Of a stretch of 64,000 bases of DNA, positions 43,524 through 52,859 are shown in pieces. Source of the stretch: an uncultured Bacilli bacterium. Its GTDB lineage: Bacteria; Bacillota_I; Bacilli_A; ML615J-28; CAG-313. The position numbers and the translations under genes were made by a program. The stretch is from NCBI GenBank assembly GCA_934140285.1, contig CAKPBI010000007.1, forward strand, positions 1-64,000, in the 5' to 3' direction. A model generated the notes under the pieces. The model worked only from the letters and a program-made list of their open reading frames with translations, had not been told where the DNA came from and did no database searches. Each line of letters opens with the position of its first letter. The first letter of the stretch is position 1.

Positions 43524-45626
43524 TTAAAAAATTTCTTGATTACTTAATATTTGTTCAAGTTCAAGTTCATCAACTAATACTTCACGTTGTTTTCCACGAA
43601 CAGATTTACTTAAAACTCCTAGTTCCTCAAGGGCTACAAGAATTTTATCTACTCTATTGAATCCCATATTAAATATTTTACCTAATGAATTATTTGATGC
43701 ATTATTGTTTCTTACAATGTAGTATGCTACTTCTGCAAATTTTGGATCATCAATTCCTGATGTTGTTGAAGAACTAGATGATGCAACTTGACGTTCTGCA
43801 GTTGATTGATGTAATTCTTCCATAGTAACCATATAATTACAAGTATTATTTTCCCTTAAGAAAGAAACAATTTGTCTAATATCATTATTGTCAACATACG
43901 CTCCTTGAAGACGTTTTTCAAGACTTCCCGCATATTTAATTAACATGTCACCACGGCCTTCAAGTCTTTCAGCTCCACTTTTATCAAGGATAACCCTAGA
44001 GTCAACATTGTTAGAAACTTTAAAGGCAATACGAGTATCAAAGTTAGACTTAATGTTACCACTAATTGAGTCATTAGTAGGACGTTGGGTAGCAAGAATA
44101 ACATGGATTCCTGCTGCACGGGCTTTAGCCGCAATTTTTTGGATTTTCTCTGTGACATCACTTTCAGCGCCAATGAACCAATCACCGAATTCATCAATTA
44201 TCATTACAATATATGGAGATTTAGGTTGTTTAGACTCTACAAGTCTTCTATTATATTCACTAAAACTTTCAGCACCAAGTTTGGAGAATTCTTCATATCT
44301 TCTTTCCATTTCATCATATACCCAAGTGATGGCAGATGGGAAATCTTCTTTGTTTACAATAATTGGCATCGCAAGATGTGGGATACCTTCATATCGACTT
44401 AATTCAATTCGTTTTGGATCAATTAATACTAAGCGAAGATCTTTTGGAGCAAGTTTATAAATCAAACTAATAATAATCGTATTTAGGCATACACTCTTAC
44501 CCGATTTAGTAGTACCAGCAATTAAACAGTGAGGCATTTCCGTTATATCACAGATCATCGCTTTTCCAAAATTATCTTTACCTACAGCAATTGGTAATTT
44601 GTACTCATCACTATTAAATTCTTTAGATTCAAGAATATCACGAAGATTTACCATATGACGATATTGTTTCTTCTTAGGAACTTCAATCCCCGCATAACGT
44701 TTACCTGGAATAGGAGTTTGTATTCTTATTTGTTCACTCTCTAAATACATAGCAAGATTGCTTTCAATATTATTTATGTTTTTTACATTATATCCTGGTT
44801 CAACATCAATCATAAATTGGGTAACTGTAGGACCAAAGATGTAATCAACTACCTTAGCTTTTACATTACTTTCAATGAAAGTTTGATTGATTATAGCTTT
44901 TTGACGTTCAGCTTCTTTTGTATCATCTTCACTATTTGATGAAGATTTAGGAAGGAGATCAAGCTTAAATCTAATATATTTTGTAATTTTTGGAGCTTTA
45001 ATATTTACTACAGGAGTTCTTTTTTCACTAAGTTCTTCATATGGAGTTGTCGCAACCTTCGGTTTAGTTAAGTCAATGGTTGGACGTACCATTGTTGGGG
45101 TTGATGGTTTTTGTTGAGGATATGGATCATATGTTTGATACTCATGACCATCTAATTCTTCAAAAACATCTGTTGGTAGATCTTCAATGGAAATATCATC
45201 ATTACTTGGTTCTACAATATATTCACCACGAGTAGGTGTTTCATCTACTTCTTCTAGTTCTTCCTCTTCTTCACCATCGTTTTCTTCAATGATTTCTTCT
45301 TCTATCTCATCCTCTTTTTCGAAAGGATCTACTGAATAGAAATCATCAGTATTTTCTTCCTTTTCAAAAGGATCAACATCATCAAAGTTTTCTTCTACTG
45401 GAGTTGGCTTAACATATTGTTGAGTACTTCTATTAGGTCTAATACAATCATATGTTGAAGGATCAACATGATAACCCATATTTTCATTAACTGTATTTTT
45501 AGGCTTTTTCCCATCAAATGGGGAAATAATGTATTGTTCTTGTGGCTTTGGTTCTTCAGGTTTTGTTTTTTCTTCTTCTGTTACCCTAAATACATAGAAC
45601 TCTTTTTTTGTCTTATTGTCGTTCAT
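43524..45626 (-). CDS. ftsK: FtsK/SpoIIIE-family DNA translocase without membrane domain
   Basis: A 700-residue DNA pump. The motor region holds Walker A GTTKSGKSVCLN (about residue 366), Walker B YIVMIIDEFGDW (about 470) and the C-terminal gamma winged helix that reads polar DNA motifs (SGIDDPKFAEVAYYIV ... GVLSKSVRGKQREVLVDELELEQIL). The N-terminal 210 residues are acidic, Pro-rich linker; there is no hydrophobic segment, whereas usual FtsK/SpoIIIE have four. The ATG at 45626 overlaps the end of the upstream gene, which encodes a membrane protein that may provide the anchor. Confidence 0.93.
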   Translation of the reverse strand: MNDNKTKKEFYVFRVTEEEKTKPEEPKPQEQYIISPFDGKKPKNTVNENMGYHVDPSTYDCIRPNRSTQQYVKPTPVEENFDDVDPFEKEENTDDFYSVDPFEKEDEIEEEIIEENDGEEEEELEEVDETPTRGEYIVEPSNDDISIEDLPTDVFEELDGHEYQTYDPYPQQKPSTPTMVRPTIDLTKPKVATTPYEELSEKRTPVVNIKAPKITKYIRFKLDLLPKSSSNSEDDTKEAERQKAIINQTFIESNVKAKVVDYIFGPTVTQFMIDVEPGYNVKNINNIESNLAMYLESEQIRIQTPIPGKRYAGIEVPKKKQYRHMVNLRDILESKEFNSDEYKLPIAVGKDNFGKAMICDITEMPHCLIAGTTKSGKSVCLNTIIISLIYKLAPKDLRLVLIDPKRIELSRYEGIPHLAMPIIVNKEDFPSAITWVYDEMERRYEEFSKLGAESFSEYNRRLVESKQPKSPYIVMIIDEFGDWFIGAESDVTEKIQKIAAKARAAGIHVILATQRPTNDSISGNIKSNFDTRIAFKVSNNVDSRVILDKSGAERLEGRGDMLIKYAGSLEKRLQGAYVDNNDIRQIVSFLRENNTCNYMVTMEELHQSTAERQVASSSSSTTSGIDDPKFAEVAYYIVRNNNASNNSLGKIFNMGFNRVDKILVALEELGVLSKSVRGKQREVLVDELELEQILSNQEIF

Positions 45627-46434
45627 TTCCAAGTTCTCCTTCTAGTTCTTTTAATTCATTATTGATTTCTTCTAAGTATAAATCATTTTCTTTATTAAAA
45701 ATAGACTTACTATATGTTTTGTTGGTTTCATCGCCAACAATGTCAATAACAACTAAACATATCTTTTTAGTTGCAATATTAATAGTTGTACCCATTACTA
45801 ACTTTTTAAACCAATAAACAGGATTAGCATAATTGATTGCGGCCATAAAAAACTTTTTAATTTTATTGGTAGTTGGATTAGCAACAGCATGAACAATTTT
45901 GTTTTCCGTAATCTTTTTTTGAAGGTCAATGAAATTTAATATTTGTGATATTGTCATATTTTTAAATGGTTTTAAGTATGGTTTGTTAAAGATGTCCTCT
46001 ACTCTAAATGAAACATATCTCAAAAATAAGATAAGCTCACTAACACTTAATTCATATAACGGATATTTAGAATTGGGATAATATGTAGATGCCACAACAT
46101 TAATGGTTTCATATAAAGTTGGACCTAACATTTCAAATCTTTCTTTTACGGTAAGACCATCTGTTGATGATACAAATTTTTCTTTAATTTCATCAAGTTC
46201 TTTTTTGATTTGTTCATTGTCAATATCAATATTTAATTGTTTATCCATTCTTGATTTTTTGTGATCATTTAAAGATATCAACATTAGTATACCATATATA
46301 GTTGAACAAATAACAAACCCTACAATTATCCCCGCAAGTAATATTACTAGAGTTTGCCATGTAAAGATATCACGCAGTTTATCAAACAAGGAAGTAAAGA
46401 AATTGTCAATATCATTAATAGTAATTAAAAACAT
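45613..46434 (-). CDS. membrane protein of unknown function next to ftsK
   Basis: A 273-residue protein I do not recognise. It has an amphipathic N-terminus, one strong membrane helix at about residues 29-52 (LVILLAGIIVGFVICSTIYGILM), a charged coil region, and a hydrophilic to mixed domain from about 90 with a second moderately hydrophobic stretch (about 205-225). The last 30 residues are a predicted coiled coil. It overlaps the ftsK start by 14 to 20 bases, so co-translation is likely. Since ftsK here lacks its own membrane domain, a role as membrane anchor or regulator is a reasonable guess. Confidence 0.7.
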   Translation of the reverse strand: MFLITINDIDNFFTSLFDKLRDIFTWQTLVILLAGIIVGFVICSTIYGILMLISLNDHKKSRMDKQLNIDIDNEQIKKELDEIKEKFVSSTDGLTVKERFEMLGPTLYETINVVASTYYPNSKYPLYELSVSELILFLRYVSFRVEDIFNKPYLKPFKNMTISQILNFIDLQKKITENKIVHAVANPTTNKIKKFFMAAINYANPVYWFKKLVMGTTINIATKKICLVVIDIVGDETNKTYSKSIFNKENDLYLEEINNELKELEGELGNERQ

Positions 46435-46473
46435 CTTTTCCCCTCCTTTTTTTGTTCTATTTGCTATTCTTTT

Positions 46474-46502
46474 ATTTTACTACAAAACATTCAAAAATTC
46501 AA
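46474..46502 (-). promoter_or_regulatory. promoter of the ftsK operon
   Basis: TTGAAT (46497-46502), 17-base spacer, TAAAAT (46474-46479) on the minus strand, divergent from the HAD gene promoter. Confidence 0.6.
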
Positions 46503-46528
46503 TAAATAAAATAATAAAACTTTTTTGA

Positions 46529-46558
46529 TTGAATTTATCAGTTTGTTTGTGTTATAAT
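46529..46558 (+). promoter_or_regulatory. promoter of the HAD phosphatase gene
   Basis: TTGAAT (46529-46534), 18-base spacer, TATAAT (46553-46558) on the plus strand, just before GGAGGTG and the ATG at 46584. Confidence 0.72.
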
Positions 46559-46583
46559 AAACAAAACTAGGAGGTGTGAAGAA

Positions 46584-47390
46584 ATGAAATACTTAATTGT
46601 TTTAGATTTAGATGGTACCTTAATGATGGATTTTTCAACCTATGATGAAGAAACTTTTGAATATTTAAACATGTTAAGAGAACAAGGTCATATCATTATG
46701 TTAGCAACAGGAAGACCTTATCGCTCTAGTCATTTTGTTTATGAATTACTTCATTTAAATACTCCTTTAATTAACTATAATGGAGCAAGGGTAACTAATC
46801 CTACCGATCCTAACTTTCCTATTACCGACCTTAGGATTGATAGAGATGACCTTTTAACCATTATTGAACATATTAGACCATGCTTAATTAATGTATTCTG
46901 TGAAATCATTGATGATATCTATGTTATGAATTACAATGAAGAAATTCATCCTTTCTTGCATGTTGATGGGGGAAATCTTCATATTGGTGAAATCAAAGAT
47001 ATCTTACCAGGTAATCCTAATGGAGCTTTATTCTTTATTGATAAAGATAATATTAAACTTTTTGAAGATTACATCAACAATGAATATCAAGGAAAGCTAC
47101 TTTCAAGATACTGGTTTTCAGGAGGATATCATATTGTTGAAATATATAATCCTCTAGTAGATAAAAGCAATGGATTTTTAGATGCAGTAAAATATTATAA
47201 TATTAATCCCAATAATACTATTGCTATAGGTGATGGCCATAATGATATTGGATTACTAAATGCGGCTAAAGTTAAGGTTGCTATGAAAGATAGTCATCCT
47301 GAATTATTAAAGATTGCAACCTATGTAACTGATGATTGCTTTCATCAAGGAGTATTAAAGTTTTTAAAAGAATTCTTTAAAGATAAATAA
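46584..47390 (+). CDS. HAD-superfamily sugar phosphatase, Cof type
   Basis: A 268-residue phosphatase of the Cof/YidA subfamily (type IIB cap). Motif I is LDLDGTLM (residues 6-13) with the nucleophilic Asp, motif II LATGRPYR near residue 40, motif III a lysine near 190 (LVDKSNGF), and motif IV AIGDGHNDIGLLNAA near 215. The substrates of this family are sugar phosphates and flavin nucleotides; specificity cannot be told. It is one of only two plus-strand genes, with its own promoter and terminator. Confidence 0.92.
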   Translation: MKYLIVLDLDGTLMMDFSTYDEETFEYLNMLREQGHIIMLATGRPYRSSHFVYELLHLNTPLINYNGARVTNPTDPNFPITDLRIDRDDLLTIIEHIRPCLINVFCEIIDDIYVMNYNEEIHPFLHVDGGNLHIGEIKDILPGNPNGALFFIDKDNIKLFEDYINNEYQGKLLSRYWFSGGYHIVEIYNPLVDKSNGFLDAVKYYNINPNNTIAIGDGHNDIGLLNAAKVKVAMKDSHPELLKIATYVTDDCFHQGVLKFLKEFFKDK

Positions 47391-47483
47391 AAAGAGACTT
47401 TTTAAGTGAAATAGTCAAGAAAAAGGTAGACACTTTTTTGTGTCTACCTTTATTTTATTATTTCATTTTCCAGGTCTCTTTTT
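47389..47483. terminator. nested bidirectional terminator
   Basis: Three stems lie one inside the other: AAAAAGAGAC (47389-47398) with GTCTCTTTTT (47474-47483), AAGTGAAATA (47404-47413) with TATTTCATTT (47459-47468), and AAGGTAGACAC with GTGTCTACCTT around six T. The inner stem with ATTTTATT ends the HAD transcript; the outer T-run or A-run can serve the convergent DUF308 gene. Confidence 0.8.
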
Positions 47484-47487
47484 TACT

Positions 47488-47952
47488 TTATTTAGATACA
47501 CCATTTATTAGGCCAAGGATACCATTTAGTACAAAAAGTATACCAATGATAATGAATACCCAATCTACAGCTATCCAATAGTATGCAATTAAAATTACAC
47601 CTAATAACATTGTTAGGATTGCATAAACAATTCCTCTTGTGAAGTTTACTTTGATATTTAAACATAGCTCATATAATCCTTTTAATACAAGGTAAATTCC
47701 AAGAACGATTAACACTACCTTTACAATTGTCATTCCTAGAATTGCAATTACAAGACCAATCGCAATATTGGCTATTCCTCTCGTTGTGTTTTTACGATAT
47801 AAATCAAATAGTCCTTGAACGATAAAGGCGATACCTATTGCGAGCATCAACCAATTGATAATCTGTCCTTTAAATATTAAAAGTAAAACTCCTACTACAA
47901 CATATACAAGAGCAGTAATTAAGTTTTTACTTAGTTTGTTTGTTTTTGCCAT
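47488..47952 (-). CDS. DUF308 (HdeD family) membrane protein
   Basis: A 154-residue membrane protein with six short hydrophobic segments in three similar pairs (VVVGVLLLIFKGQI..., IVLGIYLVLKGLYEL, IIIGILFVLNGILGL), the pattern of DUF308/HdeD proteins. Function in the family is largely unknown; HdeD is linked to acid resistance in E. coli. It is the last gene of the polyamine transport operon, two bases after potD, so a link to that transporter's activity is possible but unproven. Confidence 0.8.
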   Translation of the reverse strand: MAKTNKLSKNLITALVYVVVGVLLLIFKGQIINWLMLAIGIAFIVQGLFDLYRKNTTRGIANIAIGLVIAILGMTIVKVVLIVLGIYLVLKGLYELCLNIKVNFTRGIVYAILTMLLGVILIAYYWIAVDWVFIIIGILFVLNGILGLINGVSK

Positions 47953-47954
47953 AA

Positions 47955-49694
47955 TTAATTTCCTTTCTTTTTATATTTATAGTCAATACGTTTTTTTACA
48001 ACATAAACTATGACTAATGTAACACATACTACTAATACAACACTTAAGAAAATATAGATTGGGCTCATATTAGTATAAGCCTTAATTTGTCCCCAAGCAA
48101 TTACAACTTCATCATTGTATGAGCCAAAGTCATTCATAATGGCACATCTTGCGATAATATATTCACTTGGATATTGCGTTTCTAGTTCATTTAAAGAACT
48201 TGGAAAAGCATAAACAATTGGACGTCTATTTTCAGAAAGCATTCCTCCATATAGATGACTTAAGTCATATCCTTCATTTTCTTCCCAGCATGTAGTATCA
48301 TCAGGGCTTATGCCTTTAATTTCATCTGCCGAAATGCAATTATAAATTTTTCCATGGTAACTTATCATATCTTCTTCTTCATAGGTTTTATCACTTGAGT
48401 ATTCTAAACATTCAAAGTATTCTTCATTATCTGGATAAATTTCTAAATCGGCATCTTTATCTTTGATACACATATATAATTTATTTTCATAAATTACTAA
48501 AGTTTCATCATCTTTTAGGTATGCAGATGTTACTAGATAATCGGTTGCTCCATACCATGCTCCGGTTAGAGTAAATAGTTCATCCCCTACTATATAAGGA
48601 GTGTAACCAATATAATCCATATTGTCAGCCGCATTTTTAGGGTCTGATAAGAAATTTAAGAAAGCATAAGCTAATTCTTTATTTGATCCTTTTGGTAGTG
48701 TCCAAGCATCATACCAAATATTACTACCATCTTCTGGTACATAATATTCCAAGCGTTTACCTGCCTCATCTCTAGCTGTGTCAATTGAGTATACCGCATC
48801 ACCTGAGTAAGCAAGATTCATTTTGATTTTTCCTGTAATTATATCATTTTTTCCAGAGTCGACTTCAAAGCCGAAGATATTTTGTTTAACTGATATTAAT
48901 TCTTCTTTAACTCTTCTGATTTTTTCAAGATTCTCTTGATCTGATGAAGTACTTCCATCTAGTTTGAAATCAAAGATTTCTTGAACTAACTCATTGTAAG
49001 CTTGCATATTTTCTATAGTCGGATTTTCAAGGTAGGCTTGCATAATCTTTTGATATGATTCTTCTTTACTATAAGAATGCATTAAACCTACAACAAAAGC
49101 ATCACGAACGGAGTTTTTAATAGATATTAAGTTTGCATATTTTTCATTCCAAAAAACATCCCAAGATTTTACATCTTCACAAATTGTATCACTACATGTA
49201 GGGTCATACACGATACCAAGAGTTCCCCACATATATCCTACGGCGAATTCATCGAGATTTACAGTTCTTTCTCCATATGGTACTTTCATGTTCTTTAGTT
49301 TTTCACGAAGAGCAGTTGAAGCGTATCTTTCATAGTTAGGAATATATGTAGCATAGTTATCCATCGGCATAACTAAGCCTTCTTTTATCATTTTTTGAAT
49401 CATATAATCAGAAGTGCATATTAGATCATATGTACCTTCTTTTTGTAATTTGAATTGATTATACATTGTTTCATTAGTATCATATGTATAATAATTAACT
49501 TTTACATCATATTCTTTCTCAAACTTTTCAATTAAATTTACACTATCATCAATTCCTTGAGAAATGTAATCTTCAACATTAAAAATAGTTAAAGTTTGAC
49601 CTTTAAATTTTGAAGTTGTTTGAGCATTTACACTAACTCTTAAACCAAGAGAAATCATTATTAAAAGACTAAATAATAGAAATGTTTTTTTCAT
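47955..49694 (-). CDS. potD: polyamine ABC transporter substrate-binding protein with inserted module and membrane tail
   Basis: A PotD-like spermidine/putrescine-binding protein. Residues 1-24 are a signal peptide without a lipobox cysteine. YDLICTSDYMIQKMIKEGLVMPMD, GYMWGTLGIVYDP and DAWTLPKGSNKELAYAFLNFLSDPKNAADNMDYIGYTPY are typical. Two extra features stand out: residues about 392-475 form an insert with two repeats like carbohydrate-binding CBM5/12 modules (YEEEDMISYHGKIYNC...GISPDDTTCW), and a C-terminal membrane helix (about 545-566) with a basic tail replaces the lipid anchor. Length is 579, against about 350 for usual PotD. The transporter role is secure from the operon. Confidence 0.9.
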   Translation of the reverse strand: MKKTFLLFSLLIMISLGLRVSVNAQTTSKFKGQTLTIFNVEDYISQGIDDSVNLIEKFEKEYDVKVNYYTYDTNETMYNQFKLQKEGTYDLICTSDYMIQKMIKEGLVMPMDNYATYIPNYERYASTALREKLKNMKVPYGERTVNLDEFAVGYMWGTLGIVYDPTCSDTICEDVKSWDVFWNEKYANLISIKNSVRDAFVVGLMHSYSKEESYQKIMQAYLENPTIENMQAYNELVQEIFDFKLDGSTSSDQENLEKIRRVKEELISVKQNIFGFEVDSGKNDIITGKIKMNLAYSGDAVYSIDTARDEAGKRLEYYVPEDGSNIWYDAWTLPKGSNKELAYAFLNFLSDPKNAADNMDYIGYTPYIVGDELFTLTGAWYGATDYLVTSAYLKDDETLVIYENKLYMCIKDKDADLEIYPDNEEYFECLEYSSDKTYEEEDMISYHGKIYNCISADEIKGISPDDTTCWEENEGYDLSHLYGGMLSENRRPIVYAFPSSLNELETQYPSEYIIARCAIMNDFGSYNDEVVIAWGQIKAYTNMSPIYIFLSVVLVVCVTLVIVYVVKKRIDYKYKKKGN

Positions 49695-49696
49695 TG

Positions 49697-50545
49697 TTAT
49701 TTACCTCTTCTCATATTTGATTTTTTTATTGCTTGTTTATTATTATAAATAGTAATTCCTACTACTACACTAAGTACGATAACAAAAAGAATAGTACTTA
49801 AGGCTCTAACCTCAGCAGGAATTGGGTGTTTAGCAACAATCTTTTGAATATAGGTAGATATGGTTTCAAAGGAAGGTTCTTTCAAATATTGAGTTATTAC
49901 AAAATCATCTAATGATAAAGTTATTGAAATTAAGAAACCTGAGAAGATTCCTGGCATAATTTCAGGAATTACAACTTTCCATAAAGCATGCATCGGCGTT
50001 GCACCTAAGTCTAGAGCAGCTTCATAGATATTTTGATCCATTTGAACAAGCTTAGGCTTTACATTTAAATATACAAAAGCAACAGTAAGTACTACATGAC
50101 CGATAAGTAGAGTTAAGAAAGAATAGCTTGTATTTAAAATTTTAAATACTAAGGCAAGAGATAATGCCATTACTATTTCCGCATTTACAACTGGAAGTTG
50201 AGTCATTGTTTCTACAACCTTCTTATACTTACGGCGTGAGTAATAAACACCGATAGCTCCAAGGGTACCAATAATTGTTGATATCACAGCTGATACCACC
50301 GCAATAATTAAAGTATTCTTAGTGGCATTCATTAAGGGTTTATTTTTAAATAAAGCAATGTATAGATTAAATGAGAACCCATTCCAAATTCCTAGTTGAT
50401 CACTATCTGTAAATGAATAAATGATTAAAACTAGAATTGGTAAATACATAAGGAAAAGAATCAAGTACATATATGTCTTTGCTACAATCTTTTTGATTCT
50501 TTCGGCTTTTGATGAATATTCAATTTTTACTTTTTTGTTTTCCAT
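49697..50545 (-). CDS. potC: polyamine ABC transporter permease PotC
   Basis: One of the two membrane permeases of the transporter; 282 residues, six membrane segments. The cytoplasmic EAA loop that contacts the ATPase is EAALDLGATPMHALWKVVIPEIMPGI near residues 186-211, and SLDDFVITQYL near 225 is characteristic of PotC. It overlaps potB by one base and precedes potD by two. Confidence 0.95.
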   Translation of the reverse strand: MENKKVKIEYSSKAERIKKIVAKTYMYLILFLMYLPILVLIIYSFTDSDQLGIWNGFSFNLYIALFKNKPLMNATKNTLIIAVVSAVISTIIGTLGAIGVYYSRRKYKKVVETMTQLPVVNAEIVMALSLALVFKILNTSYSFLTLLIGHVVLTVAFVYLNVKPKLVQMDQNIYEAALDLGATPMHALWKVVIPEIMPGIFSGFLISITLSLDDFVITQYLKEPSFETISTYIQKIVAKHPIPAEVRALSTILFVIVLSVVVGITIYNNKQAIKKSNMRRGK

Positions 50546-51333
50546 TATAGTATGTCACCTACCCTTGAGTCATCAGTTTTGAAACGACGAGAGATGATTA
50601 CGCTTAAACCAATTAGTAAAAGCATAATTAAAGCCATAAAGGAACCAAAGTTCCAGTCAGCTTGGTTGAAATACAAATCAATGTAACTACCAAATAGTAC
50701 AACGTTATATTCTGACAAAATATCAGAGATTACATATGATGAAAGTGTTGGCATGAAAACCATTGTGGCACCTGAGATAACGCCAGGTAGTGTCATTGGT
50801 ACAATTACTCTAAAAAATGTATGAAAGCCATTGGCACCTAAATCACGGCTTGCTTCTATTTGATTTTTGTCCATCTTTAACATTGTTGAATAAAGTGGTA
50901 ATATTACAAATGGTAAGTAGTTATAAACAAGACCAATGATTGTTGTAAGTTGTGAGTGTGCTCCTGTAGAGATGCCAATCCAGTTTAGTACATCTCTTGT
51001 TGCACTTGTTCTAATGATAAAGTTAATCCACATTGGCATGATAAATAACATAACAATTACTACTGACTTATTGTATTTTTTGTTTGCGAGAATCATTGCT
51101 AGTGGATAACCAATTAATAAACAAATTAATGTATTTATAATTGCATAACAAAATGATATTAATAAAACATTAACGTTTGTAGAATCTGAGAAGAATTTTT
51201 TTAAATTGTCAAAAGTAAATGTTCCTCCCTTATTAGTGAATGCATAATAAAGGATAAAAAATAAAGGAACAATTACAAAACAAATTAAGAATAGAACATA
51301 GGGAATAGATAAATACTTACGTTTAAATTTCAT
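50545..51333 (-). CDS. potB: polyamine ABC transporter permease PotB
   Basis: The partner permease; 262 residues with six membrane segments. The EAA loop reads EASRDLGANGFHTFFRVIVPMTLPGV near residues 155-180. LYYAFTNKGG and YAIINTLICLLIGYPLA are typical of PotB. It overlaps the end of potA by 11 bases. Confidence 0.94.
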   Translation of the reverse strand: MKFKRKYLSIPYVLFLICFVIVPLFFILYYAFTNKGGTFTFDNLKKFFSDSTNVNVLLISFCYAIINTLICLLIGYPLAMILANKKYNKSVVIVMLFIMPMWINFIIRTSATRDVLNWIGISTGAHSQLTTIIGLVYNYLPFVILPLYSTMLKMDKNQIEASRDLGANGFHTFFRVIVPMTLPGVISGATMVFMPTLSSYVISDILSEYNVVLFGSYIDLYFNQADWNFGSFMALIMLLLIGLSVIISRRFKTDDSRVGDIL

Positions 51334-52840
51334 GGTTTGATAAGTCTTCCTTTAGACGAAGTTTAATATTTTCGGGTTTGATTTTAACACTAACGGTGTC
51401 AAGTTCATTCCATGTCCATTCTGTATCAACAACAAAGTCTTCTTCTTCTTCAGTTCTTACAATTAATTGATAGTGGTCACCAATCCAAACCATTTGAATT
51501 ATTTGACCAGTGATATTACCATCTTCAAGGTCATCACTTATTTCAATATCTTTCATTTCTACTTCTACTAGAACATCAATATCTGAAAGGTCATATTTTT
51601 TACCATCAGGGGTAAGGAAGTACCCTTTTTCATCAAGTGATGATCCAGGTACTAATTTAGTTACATCACAATCCCATGTAGCCCCAGCAAATACAACACG
51701 ATTGTTTTTGTCAATATAAGCATCTTCATAAATGTTAGAGTTATATTCACGATTCATAATTTGAATTAATTCAGGTTCAATTGTTAGATAAACGATTTCA
51801 CCAACGGGATGATCTTGAGTGGTTTGAATTAATACTTCATTATTTCCCACCATCGCAGTAAATTGATAATTGATACCTTTGAATATTTTATTAACAATTT
51901 TAGCTTTTACGGATTTTTCACATTGTTCTTTATGCATTATAATATCTTCAGGTCTTACTACAACATCAACTTTTTCATTGATGGCAAAATCATCAATACA
52001 TTCCCAAGTTGTACCTAAGAATCTAACTTTCTTCTTACCAATCATTGTACCTACATAGATATTAGATTCACCGATGAAGTCCGCAACAAAAGCATTTTTA
52101 GGTTCATTGTAAATATCCATTGGTGTACCAATTTGTTGAATTTTTCCATCTTCCATTACAACGATAGTATCTGACATCGTTAAAGCTTCTTCTTGATCGT
52201 GCGTTACATAGATGAATGTAATGCCTAGTTTTTTGTGCATTTCTTTAAGTTCAATTTGCATTTCTTTTCGCATCTTTAAGTCTAATGCTCCTAGAGGTTC
52301 ATCTAGAAGTAAAATTCTTGGTTCATTTACGATTGCACGTGCAATAGCTACACGTTGTTGTTGTCCTCCTGATAGAGTTGAAACATCTCTTGTTTCGAAT
52401 GATTCAAGGTCAACTATACGTAAGGCTTTCTTAACTTTTTCATTAATTTCATCACGAGTGTATTTACGATATTTAGTTTTTACTTTTCCTGATTTATCTT
52501 TTACTTCATAAGGTACCTTCTTTAATTTTAAACCAAAGGCAATATTTTCATATACATCTAAATGTTGGAATAACGCATAACGTTGGAACACGGTATTTAG
52601 TGGACGTTTGTGAGGAGGAAGTTGAGCAATATCCTCTCCATTTAAAAGAATTTGCCCACTAGTTGGACGTTCAAATCCCGCAATCATTCGTAATGTTGTA
52701 GTTTTTCCACAGCCTGATGGCCCAAGAAAAGTAATGAACTCACCTTTTTTTACATATAAATTAAAATCTTCGACAGCATAACTATCATCAAAAACTTTAT
52801 TAACATTAATTAATTCAAGAATAATATCTTTTTTATCCAT
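51323..52840 (-). CDS. potA: polyamine ABC transporter ATP-binding protein with extended C-terminus
   Basis: The ATPase of the transporter, 505 residues against about 370 for usual PotA. Walker A is GPSGCGKTT (about residues 39-47), signature LSGGQQQRVAIARA, Walker B LLLDEPLGAL, H-loop VTHDQEEA. The C-terminal part holds two TOBE-like units: VRFLGTTWECID... VVVRPEDI (about 270-300) and VVFAGATWDCDV...VKIKPENI (about 385-495), a duplication with an intervening stretch. The extra unit probably regulates activity or binds ligand. It lies 20 bases after the regulator gene. Confidence 0.93.
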   Translation of the reverse strand: MDKKDIILELINVNKVFDDSYAVEDFNLYVKKGEFITFLGPSGCGKTTTLRMIAGFERPTSGQILLNGEDIAQLPPHKRPLNTVFQRYALFQHLDVYENIAFGLKLKKVPYEVKDKSGKVKTKYRKYTRDEINEKVKKALRIVDLESFETRDVSTLSGGQQQRVAIARAIVNEPRILLLDEPLGALDLKMRKEMQIELKEMHKKLGITFIYVTHDQEEALTMSDTIVVMEDGKIQQIGTPMDIYNEPKNAFVADFIGESNIYVGTMIGKKKVRFLGTTWECIDDFAINEKVDVVVRPEDIIMHKEQCEKSVKAKIVNKIFKGINYQFTAMVGNNEVLIQTTQDHPVGEIVYLTIEPELIQIMNREYNSNIYEDAYIDKNNRVVFAGATWDCDVTKLVPGSSLDEKGYFLTPDGKKYDLSDIDVLVEVEMKDIEISDDLEDGNITGQIIQMVWIGDHYQLIVRTEEEEDFVVDTEWTWNELDTVSVKIKPENIKLRLKEDLSNHEI

Positions 52841-52859
52841 TTGTGTACTCCTAGTCTAA

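Noticed and set aside
43940..44460. Several frames of 85-171 residues overlapping ftsK on both strands
   Set aside because: Same reason: they overlie the conserved motor domain and resemble no protein.
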